The notes below the pieces were generated by a model. It was not told where the DNA came from. It saw nothing but the letters and a program-made list of their open reading frames with translations, and ran no database searches. A program made the translations under genes and the position numbers. From the NCBI GenBank assembly GCA_023267635.1, contig JAHFMX010000012.1, positions 1 to 38,772 of the forward strand: a stretch of DNA of 38,772 nt, given 5' to 3'. This DNA comes from a bacterium. GTDB taxonomy: Bacteria > Patescibacteriota > Minisyncoccia > Phycocordibacterales > UBA5272. This document shows positions 8,433-17,836 of the stretch, in pieces (positions within the stretch are counted from its first letter, which is position 1; every line of letters starts with the position of its first letter).

Positions 8433-9563
8433 ATGATTAAAAAAGCTCTTGTAGGAATACTCATACTGCAAAGTGTTTCTTTTTCCTACGCTGCACTTGA
8501 AACCGCTGTTTGGATTCCGTATTGGAGAAAATCAGAAGGAGCAACTTCTACACTTCTACATTTGGGTAAGGTGACTCAAATAAGTCCTTTCGCGTACGAA
8601 CTACAGGCGGACGGGTCAATTAAGGATGCTTTGAAAGCAACCGAAGAACCGTGGACTACACTTATCAAGGAAGCAAAGAAAAAGAAAATAAAAATATATC
8701 CAAGCATTTTATCGTACCCCCAAGTTGCCTCTGAACAGAACAATGTCTACATTCTCCTTGCTCAAAAGAAAAAGAGACAGGCTCATGTGAAGGAAATTGT
8801 AGCTCTCGTGAAGAAAAATAAGTTTGATGGTATTGATATTGATTATGAAAACAAAATAGCAGAATCGCGTCCATACTTTTCTATCTTTCTCACTGAGCTC
8901 GGTGTTGCCTTAAGAAAAGACGGAAAGAAGCTTATTTGTACGGTTGAGGCGCGAACTCCTCCAGAAAGTAAGTATGCAACAACGTCAAAAGAAATTTTAT
9001 CTCGAGTCGAATATGCAAATGACTATAAAATAATAGGAAAGGTTTGTGATCAGGTTCGTATTATGGCGTATGACCAAGGGTTAGACGACGCTAACCTTGT
9101 TAATCAACATAAAAACAGAGGGGCATTATATCGCCCAGTCGCTGATGTCGAATGGGTAAAAAAGATAATGACATTAGCTATGGAAGATATTCCAGCGCGT
9201 AAGCTACTCATTGGTGTGGCGACATATGGATATAAATATGAAATTGTTCCTGCAACGGCAACATCAAGTATTCGTACTCCTCGTATTGGTTCAATGAACT
9301 TTAACTATACAGATGAGTTGGTTAAGATGCTTAACATTACACCTACTCGTAATGGTGCGGGGGAGTTGCACTTCACATATGCAACATCTACTGGAGTGAA
9401 TGGGGAACAGCTTGGCGAGATGAAACAATTTCTTGTGTGGTATTCTGATGCACAATCCATTGCAGATAAAATACGCATAGCAAAGTTGTATAACCTTGCA
9501 GGCATCTCTATATTTAAAGTTGATGGAGGGCAAGATCCCCTTATGTGGAGTATCCTTAAATAA
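8433..9563 (+). CDS. Secreted glycoside hydrolase family 18-like protein
   Basis: The 376-aa product starts with a signal peptide (KK, hydrophobic stretch, cleavage near SYA-A at about 20). It has the GH18 catalytic signature DGIDIDYE at residues 132-139, with E139 as the expected acid. The barrel continues to DQVRIMAYDQ (beta-6 region) and a terminal strand near ISIFKVDGG. Family members cut chitin, peptidoglycan-like glycans or spore cortex (YaaH/SleL type). The substrate here is unknown; cell-wall remodelling is plausible because a D,D-carboxypeptidase and wall genes follow. scpA starts 2 nt after the stop, so the genes share a transcript. Confidence 0.85.
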   Translation: MIKKALVGILILQSVSFSYAALETAVWIPYWRKSEGATSTLLHLGKVTQISPFAYELQADGSIKDALKATEEPWTTLIKEAKKKKIKIYPSILSYPQVASEQNNVYILLAQKKKRQAHVKEIVALVKKNKFDGIDIDYENKIAESRPYFSIFLTELGVALRKDGKKLICTVEARTPPESKYATTSKEILSRVEYANDYKIIGKVCDQVRIMAYDQGLDDANLVNQHKNRGALYRPVADVEWVKKIMTLAMEDIPARKLLIGVATYGYKYEIVPATATSSIRTPRIGSMNFNYTDELVKMLNITPTRNGAGELHFTYATSTGVNGEQLGEMKQFLVWYSDAQSIADKIRIAKLYNLAGISIFKVDGGQDPLMWSILK

Positions 9564-9565
9564 CC

Positions 9566-10297
9566 ATGACAGACACTACATTTACAATAAAATTAGATAG
9601 ATTCGAAGGTCCGTATACAAAACTTCTTGATCTTATTGAGGATAAGAAACTTTCTATAACAGAAATCTCTCTTGTGTCTGTGGCGGATGAATATATTTCG
9701 TACATAAAAAGTATTGACCAAAAAAATCTCGTAGATATCTCCCAGTTTATTGTAGTTGCGAGTACGCTCATGCTTATGAAAGCAAAGTCTCTGTTGCCAG
9801 GGGTTGTCTATACAGAAGAGGAAGAAAAACAAGTTCATGACCTAGAGCATAAACTTGAACTCTATGCGCTGTTAACTGGAGCGTCAGGACGTATGAGAAA
9901 TATTTTTATGAAACAGCGATTGTTCTCTCGAGAACGTATCGCGTATAAAGGGGGAGCAGTGTTTGTTCCAGATAGGCGTGTGTCTGCTTCAATGCTTCAG
10001 TCGATAGCACATTTAACACTCGCTTCCTTTGTTACCCCTAAGCAACTTGTTAAAGTGGCTGTTGAGGCTGCGCTTCGAATTGAAAATGTTATTGAATCTC
10101 TCCTTACTCGTGTACGTGGTATGCAAGCAGTAACGCTTCAAGGTCTTGCAGACGGAGCAAAAACAATTGAAGAAAGAAAGAAACTTCTCATTGTTAACTT
10201 TATTGCACTTCTTGAATTGGTGAGGAGCGGAGCAATACACGCATCACAAACAGCTGATGGGGGAGATATTGAATTAGTAAGTGCTCAAGCAAAGTAG
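9566..10297 (+). CDS. scpA: Segregation and condensation protein A
   Basis: This 243-aa kleisin subunit bridges SMC heads in chromosome condensation. The N-terminus has the family pattern FxGPxxxLLxLIxxxKLxIxxIxLxxVxxxYL, here FEGPYTKLLDLIEDKKLSIT. The central VDISQFIVVASTLMLMKAKSLLP is equally typical. The C-terminal winged helix ends near residue 230. The start follows the GH18 stop by 2 nt and scpB follows 18 nt later, which is the standard scpAB pairing. No SMC gene lies in this window. Confidence 0.93.
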   Translation: MTDTTFTIKLDRFEGPYTKLLDLIEDKKLSITEISLVSVADEYISYIKSIDQKNLVDISQFIVVASTLMLMKAKSLLPGVVYTEEEEKQVHDLEHKLELYALLTGASGRMRNIFMKQRLFSRERIAYKGGAVFVPDRRVSASMLQSIAHLTLASFVTPKQLVKVAVEAALRIENVIESLLTRVRGMQAVTLQGLADGAKTIEERKKLLIVNFIALLELVRSGAIHASQTADGGDIELVSAQAK

Positions 10298-10315
10298 CAT
10301 GATAGAATATAGTAT

Positions 10316-10822
10316 ATGCTTCAAAAACTTGTAACAATTCTTTTTCTTTCGGGCGAACCAATCAAGATAGACACATTGTCTTCACTTCTAGTGGTTCCGC
10401 GAGAGGAAATAGAAAAGCACATTGAAGAGCTCGGCGCTGCACTGAATGCTATCGGACTCTCACTCCTTCGTGGTAATGATGGGTTATCTATTGTTACGCA
10501 GTCAGTTCAGGCGCCACTCGTTGAGGCTTTTTGGAGAGAGGAATTAGAAGGCGACCTTACTCCTGCAACGCTTCAGGTGCTAACGCTGGTTGCTTACATT
10601 GGAACTCCGACACGTGAAGAAATATCCTATATTCGAGGGGTTCAATCTTCCCAGTCAATTCGCACACTTACGGTACGTGGGCTTATTTCACGCACAGGTG
10701 AAGTCTGCGCCTTAACAGGGGATGCACTTAAACAGCTTGGTGTAACTTCTGTTGAGGAACTTCCTGACTATGCAACACTCCATGCGAGCTTTGCAGAAAA
10801 ATTAGAAGCTCGTGGCATGTAA
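10316..10822 (+). CDS. scpB: Segregation and condensation protein B
   Basis: This 168-aa protein dimerises and binds ScpA in the SMC complex. It is two winged helices: the first starts LFLSGEPIKIDTLSSLLVV, the second contains LQVLTLVAYIGTPTREEISYIRGV, both characteristic. It is somewhat shorter than many ScpB proteins because it lacks a long C-terminal tail. TAGAAT at 10303-10308 is 7 nt before the ATG, so it may have an internal near-leaderless start in addition to the GH18-scpA transcript. Confidence 0.93.
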   Translation: MLQKLVTILFLSGEPIKIDTLSSLLVVPREEIEKHIEELGAALNAIGLSLLRGNDGLSIVTQSVQAPLVEAFWREELEGDLTPATLQVLTLVAYIGTPTREEISYIRGVQSSQSIRTLTVRGLISRTGEVCALTGDALKQLGVTSVEELPDYATLHASFAEKLEARGM

Positions 10823-10827
10823 GGGGT

Positions 10828-11745
10828 ATGATACGAGCCTCCCGTCATGATTATATAGAACTATCGTACATCTATGGGGTTGCCATAGTCATTGTTGTTT
10901 TTCTTTCGTTACTTGCTTTACCTATGGATACCGCTAAGTTTGGGCTCATTGTGCCAAAAGCTGAAGAGACAGAATTTTCGCCATATACATCTGAAGCTTT
11001 TGGTAATGTTATGGTTGAAGCGGAAGCATATATTGTATATGATCTTGTGGATAAAAAAGTTATAGCACAAAGAAACAGCAGCATTCAATTGCCTCTCGCT
11101 AGTATTACGAAAGTTATGACAGCCATAACAGCGCGTACTCACTATGGAAAAGAAACTAAGATAACAATCTCTCCTGCGAGTATTGATGAAGGGTATGACT
11201 TAGGTTTAAAAAAAGGGCAAGTGTGGAAATTGGACGAACTTTTGAAATACACGCTTGTTTTTTCATCTAATGATGGAGCTCACGCTATCGCAGATGGATT
11301 AGGCGGAAGAAAAAAGTTTATTGAACAAATGAATACTGATAGTGCGCTTCTCGGTCTTGCTCTTACGTTTACTGATCCAGCGGGGTTAGACGAAGGAGAT
11401 TTGATTGGAGGTAAAGGTACCGCACTTGATGTGGCTAAGCTTTTTGGCATTGCACGTAAAAAATACCCTGAAATTTTTGAAAGTACAACCAAAACCCGTC
11501 TTACTGTACTTGCCAATAAAGACCCTGTAATAGGTATTCCAAATACAAACCAAGAGATTACAAATCTTTTTGGCGCTGAGGCATCTAAGACTGGTTTTAC
11601 CGATAGCGCAGGAGGAAATCTTGGAGTTGTTGTAGATATAGCTCTGGGGCATCCTGTTGTTATTGTGGTTCTTGGTTCAACGCGTGAAGCTCGCTTTGTG
11701 GATACTGAAAATTTATACAAAGCGCTCCTTGCAAGTATCAAATAA
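10828..11745 (+). CDS. D-alanyl-D-alanine carboxypeptidase (S11, DacA-like)
   Basis: This 305-aa penicillin-binding peptidase trims the terminal D-Ala of wall stem peptides outside the membrane. An uncleaved or signal-anchor helix lies at about residues 16-32. The active-site motifs are all present: SxxK as S92-I-T-K95, SxN as S146-S-N148, and KTG at 254-256. The protein stops soon after the catalytic domain and lacks the C-terminal amphipathic anchor domain of E. coli PBP5. It starts 5 nt after scpB and leads into the wall cluster mraY-ftsW-murG, supporting a peptidoglycan role. GGGG directly before ATG 10828 is a weak SD. Confidence 0.93.
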   Translation: MIRASRHDYIELSYIYGVAIVIVVFLSLLALPMDTAKFGLIVPKAEETEFSPYTSEAFGNVMVEAEAYIVYDLVDKKVIAQRNSSIQLPLASITKVMTAITARTHYGKETKITISPASIDEGYDLGLKKGQVWKLDELLKYTLVFSSNDGAHAIADGLGGRKKFIEQMNTDSALLGLALTFTDPAGLDEGDLIGGKGTALDVAKLFGIARKKYPEIFESTTKTRLTVLANKDPVIGIPNTNQEITNLFGAEASKTGFTDSAGGNLGVVVDIALGHPVVIVVLGSTREARFVDTENLYKALLASIK

Positions 11746-11759
11746 AGCTTGTGGATTAT

Positions 11760-11780
11760 GGCAAAAATGACCATTTTGCC
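11760..11780. promoter_or_regulatory. Inverted repeat before mraY
   Basis: GGCAAAA (11760-11766) and TTTTGCC (11774-11780) with a 7-nt centre. It is directly upstream of the mraY -10, where a -35 would lie, and is not followed by a T-run. An operator is possible; a weak terminator for the upstream gene is the alternative. Confidence 0.4.
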
Positions 11781-11782
11781 TG

Positions 11783-11791
11783 TGCTATACT
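11783..11791 (+). promoter_or_regulatory. Extended -10 promoter of mraY-ftsW-murG (leaderless)
   Basis: TGCTATACT with TATACT at 11786-11791, 6 nt, then ATG 11798. Confidence 0.6.
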
Positions 11792-11797
11792 TTACGT

Positions 11798-12871
11798 ATG
11801 ATTATTTCGCTTAGTCTTTTTAAGGTTCTTTTACCAGCACTTTTCTCGTTTATTATTGGTCTCCTTATTTCTTCACCACTGATTACTCTTTTACAGAAAA
11901 ATCAGGTATGGAAAAAGAAAAGTGTTAAAAATACTATTGATGGAGCTATCGCAACTATTACACAAACACTTCACAATGATGAAGAAAGAAAATTGTTGCG
12001 TATGGGAGGAGTGGTTATCTGGGCGTCAGTATTTATAACCACCGCGATATTTCTTGTTGTCTCACATGTATTCCCAACAGACCTAACAGCAAAGCTTGAT
12101 TTTATTTCAAGAAATCAAACATGGCTTCCGTTAGTCGCAATGCTTGTCGGAGCTATTGTTGGAGGAGTTGACGACTTACTTGTTGTAGAAGCATTTAAGG
12201 GAAGACTTAATTCATATATCGGAGGGGGACTTTCATTTCCTGTTCGATTAGCAGCGGTAGCCACACTCGGTCTTTCTATGGGGCTTTGGTTTTTCTACAA
12301 GCTAGACGTTAGCTCAATTTACATACCTTTTTACGGAGATCTTTTTGTAGGAGGTTTACTGTTTGTACTATTTTTTATTGTAGTAACCATAGCCCTTTTT
12401 TCAACAAGTGTTATTGATGGGGTGGATGGTCTTTCGGGTGGTATTTTCTCAGCAATCTTTACTGCGTACGGATTCATTGCTCTCTATCAGAATCAAATCG
12501 ACATCGCGGCGCTGTGTTTTATGATTGTTGGAGGAATTCTCGCGTTCTTATGGTTTAACGTTCCACCTGCAGTGTTTATGATGGCTGAAACAGGTATCAT
12601 GGCTCTTACACTGTCGCTCTCTGTTATTTCTTTCCTAACGAACGCTGTGATGTATCTTCCTATCATTGCACTCCCACTTGTTATCACGACTGGATCTGTA
12701 ATCCTTCAATTGCTCTGGAAGAAATTCTTTAAGAGAAAGTTATTCATTGTTGCACCGCTTCATCATCACTTTGAAGCTAAGGGTTGGGCTAAAGCACAGG
12801 TGACAATGCGGTATTGGATTGTTTCGTACATCTGCGCACTTTTAGGAATAGTAGTTGTAGTTATTAGCTAG
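11798..12871 (+). CDS. mraY: Phospho-N-acetylmuramoyl-pentapeptide transferase
   Basis: This 357-aa, about ten-helix membrane enzyme makes lipid I from UDP-MurNAc-pentapeptide and undecaprenyl phosphate. Family residues seen are the DD pair D125-D126 (GGVDDLLV), the cytoplasmic loop with D207-G-V-D210-G, and HHHFE at 322-326. The loop reads TSVIDGVDG where classic MraY has an Asn (NLTDGLDG), so the Mg/uridine site differs slightly. WecA-type transferases lack the HHHFE at this place, which favours MraY. It is first in a cluster with ftsW (4 nt gap) and murG, without murD, murC or ddl between them. Confidence 0.93.
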   Translation: MIISLSLFKVLLPALFSFIIGLLISSPLITLLQKNQVWKKKSVKNTIDGAIATITQTLHNDEERKLLRMGGVVIWASVFITTAIFLVVSHVFPTDLTAKLDFISRNQTWLPLVAMLVGAIVGGVDDLLVVEAFKGRLNSYIGGGLSFPVRLAAVATLGLSMGLWFFYKLDVSSIYIPFYGDLFVGGLLFVLFFIVVTIALFSTSVIDGVDGLSGGIFSAIFTAYGFIALYQNQIDIAALCFMIVGGILAFLWFNVPPAVFMMAETGIMALTLSLSVISFLTNAVMYLPIIALPLVITTGSVILQLLWKKFFKRKLFIVAPLHHHFEAKGWAKAQVTMRYWIVSYICALLGIVVVVIS

Positions 12872-12875
12872 GTAT

Positions 12876-13973
12876 ATGTTCGATAGAGTAGATAAGCCGC
12901 TTCTCATAACAATAATCATTCTTTTGATTTCTGGTCTTATTATATTTGGATCAGCAGCTTTAGGAGTGCTTTCAGTTAATGAAGTTAAATTCTACGCAGT
13001 TATAAAAACGCAACTTATCTACGCACTTATTGGAGGATCTATTGCTCTGTGTATAGGGACATATATTCCGTATCAGTTTTATAAACGATATGCATACCAA
13101 CTATTTGGTTTTGCACTTATTTTTACAACGCTTGTGTTTGTCCCAGGACTTCAGAGATACCACGGAGGTGCTCATCGCTGGATAGATATTGGACCGTTTT
13201 CTCTTCAACCGTCGGAAGCTCTTAAGTTTGCTTTTGTAGGTGTTGTTGCATTTTGGTGTACAAAGTACAGACATTTGTTTCGTGATATGCGGTATGGATT
13301 ATTGCCATATCTGCTAGCTGCAGGAGTTGTATCTGTTCTTCTTCTTTCTCAGCCAGACTTTGGAACATATCTTGTTATTATGACGGCTTCTTTTGTTACG
13401 TATTTCGTAGGAGGTGCTCGCAAGAAACATATCTATACACTCATTATCGCTGGTATCATCGGTGTTGTAGTTCTTATCTCTTTGCGGCCGTACATGTTGG
13501 AGCGTGTTAAGACATTTTTGGACAGTGGGCATGATCCACGAGGGGCTTCGTGGCAACTGAATCAATCCCTCATTGCCCTCGGTGGAGGAGGATTAACAGG
13601 ACGCGGTCTTGGACAAAGTGTGCAGAAATTTAATTATCTTCCTGAACCAATCGGGGATTCAATTTTTGCTGTGCTTGGAGAGGAGTTGGGGTTCATTGGT
13701 GTCATATTCCTCATCACGCTCTATGGTATAGTAGGGGTACGGGGATATGTTATTTCAAAGTATTCAAGAGATCAGTATGGCAGATTGCTCGCTATAGGAG
13801 TTGTAACTATTATTCTTACACAAGCAACGCTTAACATCGGATCAATGCTCGGAGTCTTACCACTGAGTGGTGTACCGCTTCCTCTGGTGTCTCATGGGGG
13901 AACTGCGCTCATGGTTGCACTCTTTGAGCTTGGAGTACTGCTTAATATTTCAAAACAATCTACATTAGTATGA
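12876..13973 (+). CDS. ftsW: FtsW/RodA-family (SEDS) cell-wall polymerase
   Basis: This 365-aa polytopic SEDS protein polymerises lipid II into glycan strands with a partner transpeptidase. Typical segments are GGAHRWIDIGPFSLQPSE (with the conserved WI-x-hG...QPSE), SQPDFGT, SIFAVLGEELGFIG and the C-terminal LPLSGVPLPLVSHGGTALM. The position between mraY and murG favours FtsW (septal) over RodA (elongation), but sequence alone cannot separate them. Its stop TGA overlaps the murG start as ATGA, showing translational coupling. Confidence 0.88.
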   Translation: MFDRVDKPLLITIIILLISGLIIFGSAALGVLSVNEVKFYAVIKTQLIYALIGGSIALCIGTYIPYQFYKRYAYQLFGFALIFTTLVFVPGLQRYHGGAHRWIDIGPFSLQPSEALKFAFVGVVAFWCTKYRHLFRDMRYGLLPYLLAAGVVSVLLLSQPDFGTYLVIMTASFVTYFVGGARKKHIYTLIIAGIIGVVVLISLRPYMLERVKTFLDSGHDPRGASWQLNQSLIALGGGGLTGRGLGQSVQKFNYLPEPIGDSIFAVLGEELGFIGVIFLITLYGIVGVRGYVISKYSRDQYGRLLAIGVVTIILTQATLNIGSMLGVLPLSGVPLPLVSHGGTALMVALFELGVLLNISKQSTLV

Positions 13974-15073
13974 AAATCGTAATTACAGGAGCAGGAGGAG
14001 GGCATTTCTATCCGTTACTTGCGGTTATTGAACGAGTGAGAAAAGAAGCGTTTATTCAGAAAATTATTCAACCAGAAGTTTTCTTCCTTTCAGACAAATC
14101 ATACGATGAAAAAGCGCTCTTTGGTCTTCAGATAAAATTTGTTCAAATTCCTGCAGGGAAGTTGCGTGTGTATGCGTCGCTCGAAACAGTGACAGATATA
14201 GTTAAAACTTTCTACGGAGTAGTAGTTGCGATTATTAAACTCTACGCTATTTATCCTGATGTAGTGTTTGCAAAAGGTGGATACGCTAGTTTCCCAACGC
14301 TGTTTGCGGCACGATTTCTTTCTATCCCAGTAGTGGTGCACGAAAGTGATACTGTCCCAGGGAGAACAACAAAATGGGCAGGTAGGTTTGCTTCTCGTAT
14401 CGCTTTATCCTATGCAGAAGCTGCACCTTTTTATCCCCACGAACATACAGCTCTTACTGGACAACCAATACGCGAACTCCTTCTTCCTCCAGAAAATTTT
14501 GAGCGTGTATATGGTGCAAAGGAACGACCTGTTGTGCTCATCATTGGTGGCTCACAAGGAAGCAAGACACTCAACGAAGCTATCTTGCGCATTCTTCCAG
14601 AACTTCTTAACAAATACGATATTGTGCATCAAACAGGCGAAGCGAACTTAGAGGAAATGAAGCAAGTCACCGCTTCGATTCTGCGAGACCACACGTACAA
14701 GGATCATTATTTTATTGATGGGTTTATCGATGTTGGAATATTCTATTCAAAAGTCGATCTCGTTATCACGCGCGCAGGTTCTATGATGTTTGAAATGGCT
14801 GTGTGGCAAATCCCAATGCTTGTTGTTCCAATTCCAGAGTCAGTAAGTCGTGATCAACGATCAAATGCCTACGCAATGGCGGGACGTGGAGTTGCTTCTG
14901 TGCTTGAAGAAAACAATCTATCTCCAACTATTATGATGACTGAAATCGGTCGTATCATGGATGACAAAGAAAACTACGCAAAGATGTCTCAGGCTGGTCT
15001 TCAATTTGAAACATCTCGAACTGCTGCATCTACGATTGCTCGAGAACTTATTCGCATAGGGCTTAGTCATTAA
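13970..15073 (+). CDS. murG: UDP-GlcNAc transferase MurG (lipid II synthase)
   Basis: This 367-aa GT-B enzyme adds GlcNAc to lipid I on the cytoplasmic face. The N-terminal glycine-rich loop GAGGGHFYP (residues 7-15) is the MurG signature. HESDTVPGRTTKW and VLIIGGSQGSKTLNE match the acceptor and donor domains. RAGSMMFEMAVWQIPMLVVPIP is the nucleotide-sugar site, where E. coli has RSGALTVSE. Length is normal. The ATG overlaps the ftsW stop by four bases. It completes the last cytoplasmic step of wall precursor synthesis in this cluster. Confidence 0.94.
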   Translation: MKIVITGAGGGHFYPLLAVIERVRKEAFIQKIIQPEVFFLSDKSYDEKALFGLQIKFVQIPAGKLRVYASLETVTDIVKTFYGVVVAIIKLYAIYPDVVFAKGGYASFPTLFAARFLSIPVVVHESDTVPGRTTKWAGRFASRIALSYAEAAPFYPHEHTALTGQPIRELLLPPENFERVYGAKERPVVLIIGGSQGSKTLNEAILRILPELLNKYDIVHQTGEANLEEMKQVTASILRDHTYKDHYFIDGFIDVGIFYSKVDLVITRAGSMMFEMAVWQIPMLVVPIPESVSRDQRSNAYAMAGRGVASVLEENNLSPTIMMTEIGRIMDDKENYAKMSQAGLQFETSRTAASTIARELIRIGLSH

Positions 15074-15086
15074 ATAATATACATAT

Positions 15087-16511
15087 ATGGAAAAGAAAAT
15101 TGTCACAAGGTTTGCACCATCTCCTACAGGATTTATGCACGTAGGTGGTGTTCGTACTGCGCTCTATGCATGGGCATGGGCGAGAAAAAATAACGGGACA
15201 TTTATTTTACGTATTGAAGATACAGATAAGGCTCGAGAAGTAGAAGGTTCTATTCCGCATATCATTGAATCACTCAAGTGGCTCGGCATTACGTGGGATG
15301 AAGGAGTTGATATTGGTGGACCAAACGCGCCGTACCTTCAGTCAGAGCGTCTTTCGTCGTACAAAAAGTACGCACAGATTCTTATTGATAAAGGGTACGC
15401 CTACGCTGACCCGTATTCGGAAGCAGAAGTTGCAGCGTTCCGTGCGGAAGCTGAAGCTGAGAAGCGTGCGTTCCTGTATCGCGACCATAGACCAACGACT
15501 ACAACTCCATGGGACGGAACAACATCTCTTCGTTTTAAAGTCCCTGAAATAAAAAGTTATACATGGACTGATGCGGTTCGTGGTGAACTTTCTGCTGGAG
15601 TTGAGGCGCTCGATGATTTTGTTTTGATCAAGAGTGATGGATACCCAACATATAATTTTGCGCACATCATAGACGATTTAGAAATGGGAGTTACTCATAT
15701 TATGCGAGCAGATGAATTTATTGCGTCTACTCCAAAGTTCTTATCTCTCTACGAAGCTCTCGGTATTGTTCCACCTGTTCTTGTAACACTCCCACCAATT
15801 CTTGCTCCAGAAGGAAATAAAAAGCTTGGTAAACGTGATGGAGCTAAAGATATTTTGGAATACCGAAAAGAAGGATACCTATCAGAAGCAATGGTGAACT
15901 TCTTAGCCTTCCTCGGATGGAATCCAGGAGGTGAAGTTGAAATTATGACGCCCGAAGAAATTGTTGAAGCGTTCACTATTGAACGAATTCATAAATCAGG
16001 TGCCATGTTAAATGAAGAGAAGCTTCTTTGGATAAATAAAGAGCACATGAAAAGAAAAGATTCTGCGTCTCAACTGGAAGCAATTAAACCCTACATGAGC
16101 GGATATGGAGATGAACTTCTCATGAGGTTGTTGCCTACGATTATAGACCGTATTAATACCTACGGTGAACTTGCTTCAATTGAAGAATCTGAGTTTCGTT
16201 TCTTTATTGCACGACCACAAACAGAAGTAGAGCGAGTGCTCTTTAAAGATGATGAACCACATGTTGCCCTACGACATCTCACTAAAGTAAAAGAACTTCT
16301 GGAGACTGCGGATTTTTCTTCTCCTGAAGCAATAAAAGCAACCATCATGCCGTATGCAGAAACAGAAGGGAAGGGGAATGTTCTCTGGCCACTTCGTATG
16401 TCTTTGTCGGGACAGGAAAAATCAGTAGATCCTTTTACTATTTGTTACGTGCTTGGCAAGGATGAAGTATTCGCACGTATTGATGCTATCTGTCACACAT
16501 TACGTTCATAA
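15087..16511 (+). CDS. gltX: Glutamyl-tRNA synthetase
   Basis: This 474-aa class I synthetase charges tRNA-Glu (and possibly tRNA-Gln). The HIGH-type motif is H18-V-G-G in RFAPSPTGFMHVGG; the KMSKS-type motif is KLGKR at 246-250 followed by DGA. The GluRS signature DTD occurs in RIEDTDKAREVEG. The C-terminal anticodon-binding region is slightly short. No SD; TAATAT at 15075-15080 is 6 nt before ATG 15087, again the leaderless spacing. It follows murG by 13 nt. Confidence 0.95.
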   Translation: MEKKIVTRFAPSPTGFMHVGGVRTALYAWAWARKNNGTFILRIEDTDKAREVEGSIPHIIESLKWLGITWDEGVDIGGPNAPYLQSERLSSYKKYAQILIDKGYAYADPYSEAEVAAFRAEAEAEKRAFLYRDHRPTTTTPWDGTTSLRFKVPEIKSYTWTDAVRGELSAGVEALDDFVLIKSDGYPTYNFAHIIDDLEMGVTHIMRADEFIASTPKFLSLYEALGIVPPVLVTLPPILAPEGNKKLGKRDGAKDILEYRKEGYLSEAMVNFLAFLGWNPGGEVEIMTPEEIVEAFTIERIHKSGAMLNEEKLLWINKEHMKRKDSASQLEAIKPYMSGYGDELLMRLLPTIIDRINTYGELASIEESEFRFFIARPQTEVERVLFKDDEPHVALRHLTKVKELLETADFSSPEAIKATIMPYAETEGKGNVLWPLRMSLSGQEKSVDPFTICYVLGKDEVFARIDAICHTLRS

Positions 16512-16513
16512 AC

Positions 16514-16522
16514 TGTTATACA
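16514..16522 (+). promoter_or_regulatory. Extended -10 promoter before the M23 peptidase
   Basis: TGTTATACA with TATACA at 16517-16522, 8 nt before ATG 16531, just downstream of the gltX stop. Confidence 0.4.
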
Positions 16523-16530
16523 TAGATAAT

Positions 16531-17826
16531 ATGCATCACCTTCGAAACCTCTGTATCTCCCTCATCGTTATTTCTACCGTTACTTTTTTTGGAGTAACTA
16601 CTACCTACGCAGAGACAGCAGAAGAGTTGCAATCAAGTATTGATTCGTTGTCTTCAAAAATCCAAGCACTCGATAAAGAAATTGCTGAGTTCAATAAGAA
16701 GATTAGTTCAACCCAAGGAGAGGCAAAGACACTAAAAAGCGCGTTAGCATCTCTTGAGCTCAGGCGTGGTGTTCTCGCTAAAGAAATAGATCGAACACGT
16801 TTAAGAATTACAGAAACACAAAGTAGTATTGTTGTGACTGAAGAAAAAATAGGAGTAACGCAAAACAAACTTACTCAGAATAAAAATGCATTAGCGGAAA
16901 CACTGCGCTCCCTTGTATACCAAGATGCTAGTATTCCACCATTTGTTCGCACACTCTCAAACGGTGCGAAGTTTTCTGATATGGTAGAAGAGCTTAAACG
17001 TTCTGCTGATGTCTCAACTGCCCTTCAAGCAAAAGTTGAATTACTTGCAACAACAAGACTTGATTTAGATAATCAAAAAACACTTTACGAAAGTAACAAG
17101 CAAAAGCTGGAAAAGCTAAATACATCTCTTGCTGATCAAAAGCAATTGGTAGAGCAAGCAAGTAAAGATAAGAATACACTTCTTGCTGAAACAAAAAATA
17201 AAGAGAGTGAATATCAGAGACTCTTAGCAGAGAGACAAAAGAAAAAAGGGGAGTTGGAGGCGGAAATGCTTGATGTTGAATCAAAGCTTAAAGTGATAAC
17301 TGACGTAACAAAACTTCCAAAAGTTGGAAAGGGGACACTGCAGTACCCATTGGCAAATGTAAAAATTACTCAGTATTTTGGTAACACACCATTCGCAAGT
17401 AAGAACCCACAAGTCTATAACGGTGGCGGACACAACGGAGTTGACTTTTCTGCGAAAGTTGGTACTCCGATACTGGCAGCTGCTGGCGGAACAGTTCTTG
17501 GTACTGGAGATACTGATAGAGCTTGTAATGGAGTTTCGTACGGTAAATGGGTGCTTGTAAAGCATGCTAACGGATTGACTACGCTATCTGCTCATCTCTC
17601 TGTTATTCAGGTCTCAGCTGGTCAATCTGTGGCCTCTGGAGAGAAACTAGGACTCTCGGGTAACACTGGGTACAGTACTGGTCCACATCTTCACTTTACG
17701 GTGTACGCTTCGGACTCTGTACACATCTCTGGTCCAACAGAATACAAGTCAAAGGTGTGCGGCACATACTTGATCATGCCGCTTGCTCCAGCCACAGGAT
17801 ATCTTAATCCACTCAGCTATTTCTAA
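16531..17826 (+). CDS. M23 (LytM) peptidase with coiled coil, EnvC-like
   Basis: The 431-aa product has a signal peptide (hydrophobic about 8-27, cleavage near TYA-E), a long coiled coil (about 30-255) and a C-terminal M23 domain. Zinc ligands seen are the H and D of GGHNGVDF and the HxH of GPHLHF. The layout matches EnvC/PcsB-type murein hydrolases or activators at the division site. Two cysteines (RACNGVSYG, KVCGTY) could form a disulfide outside the cell. The frame extends upstream to 16453 inside gltX; ATG 16531 is chosen because it begins a clean signal peptide and lies 8 nt after a -10. Confidence 0.9.
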   Translation: MHHLRNLCISLIVISTVTFFGVTTTYAETAEELQSSIDSLSSKIQALDKEIAEFNKKISSTQGEAKTLKSALASLELRRGVLAKEIDRTRLRITETQSSIVVTEEKIGVTQNKLTQNKNALAETLRSLVYQDASIPPFVRTLSNGAKFSDMVEELKRSADVSTALQAKVELLATTRLDLDNQKTLYESNKQKLEKLNTSLADQKQLVEQASKDKNTLLAETKNKESEYQRLLAERQKKKGELEAEMLDVESKLKVITDVTKLPKVGKGTLQYPLANVKITQYFGNTPFASKNPQVYNGGGHNGVDFSAKVGTPILAAAGGTVLGTGDTDRACNGVSYGKWVLVKHANGLTTLSAHLSVIQVSAGQSVASGEKLGLSGNTGYSTGPHLHFTVYASDSVHISGPTEYKSKVCGTYLIMPLAPATGYLNPLSYF

Positions 17827-17836
17827 GCTGTTTCTA

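Noticed and set aside
11280-11774. 164-codon minus-strand frame opposite the D,D-carboxypeptidase gene
   Set aside because: No signals, no domain; the plus-strand gene has all active-site motifs.
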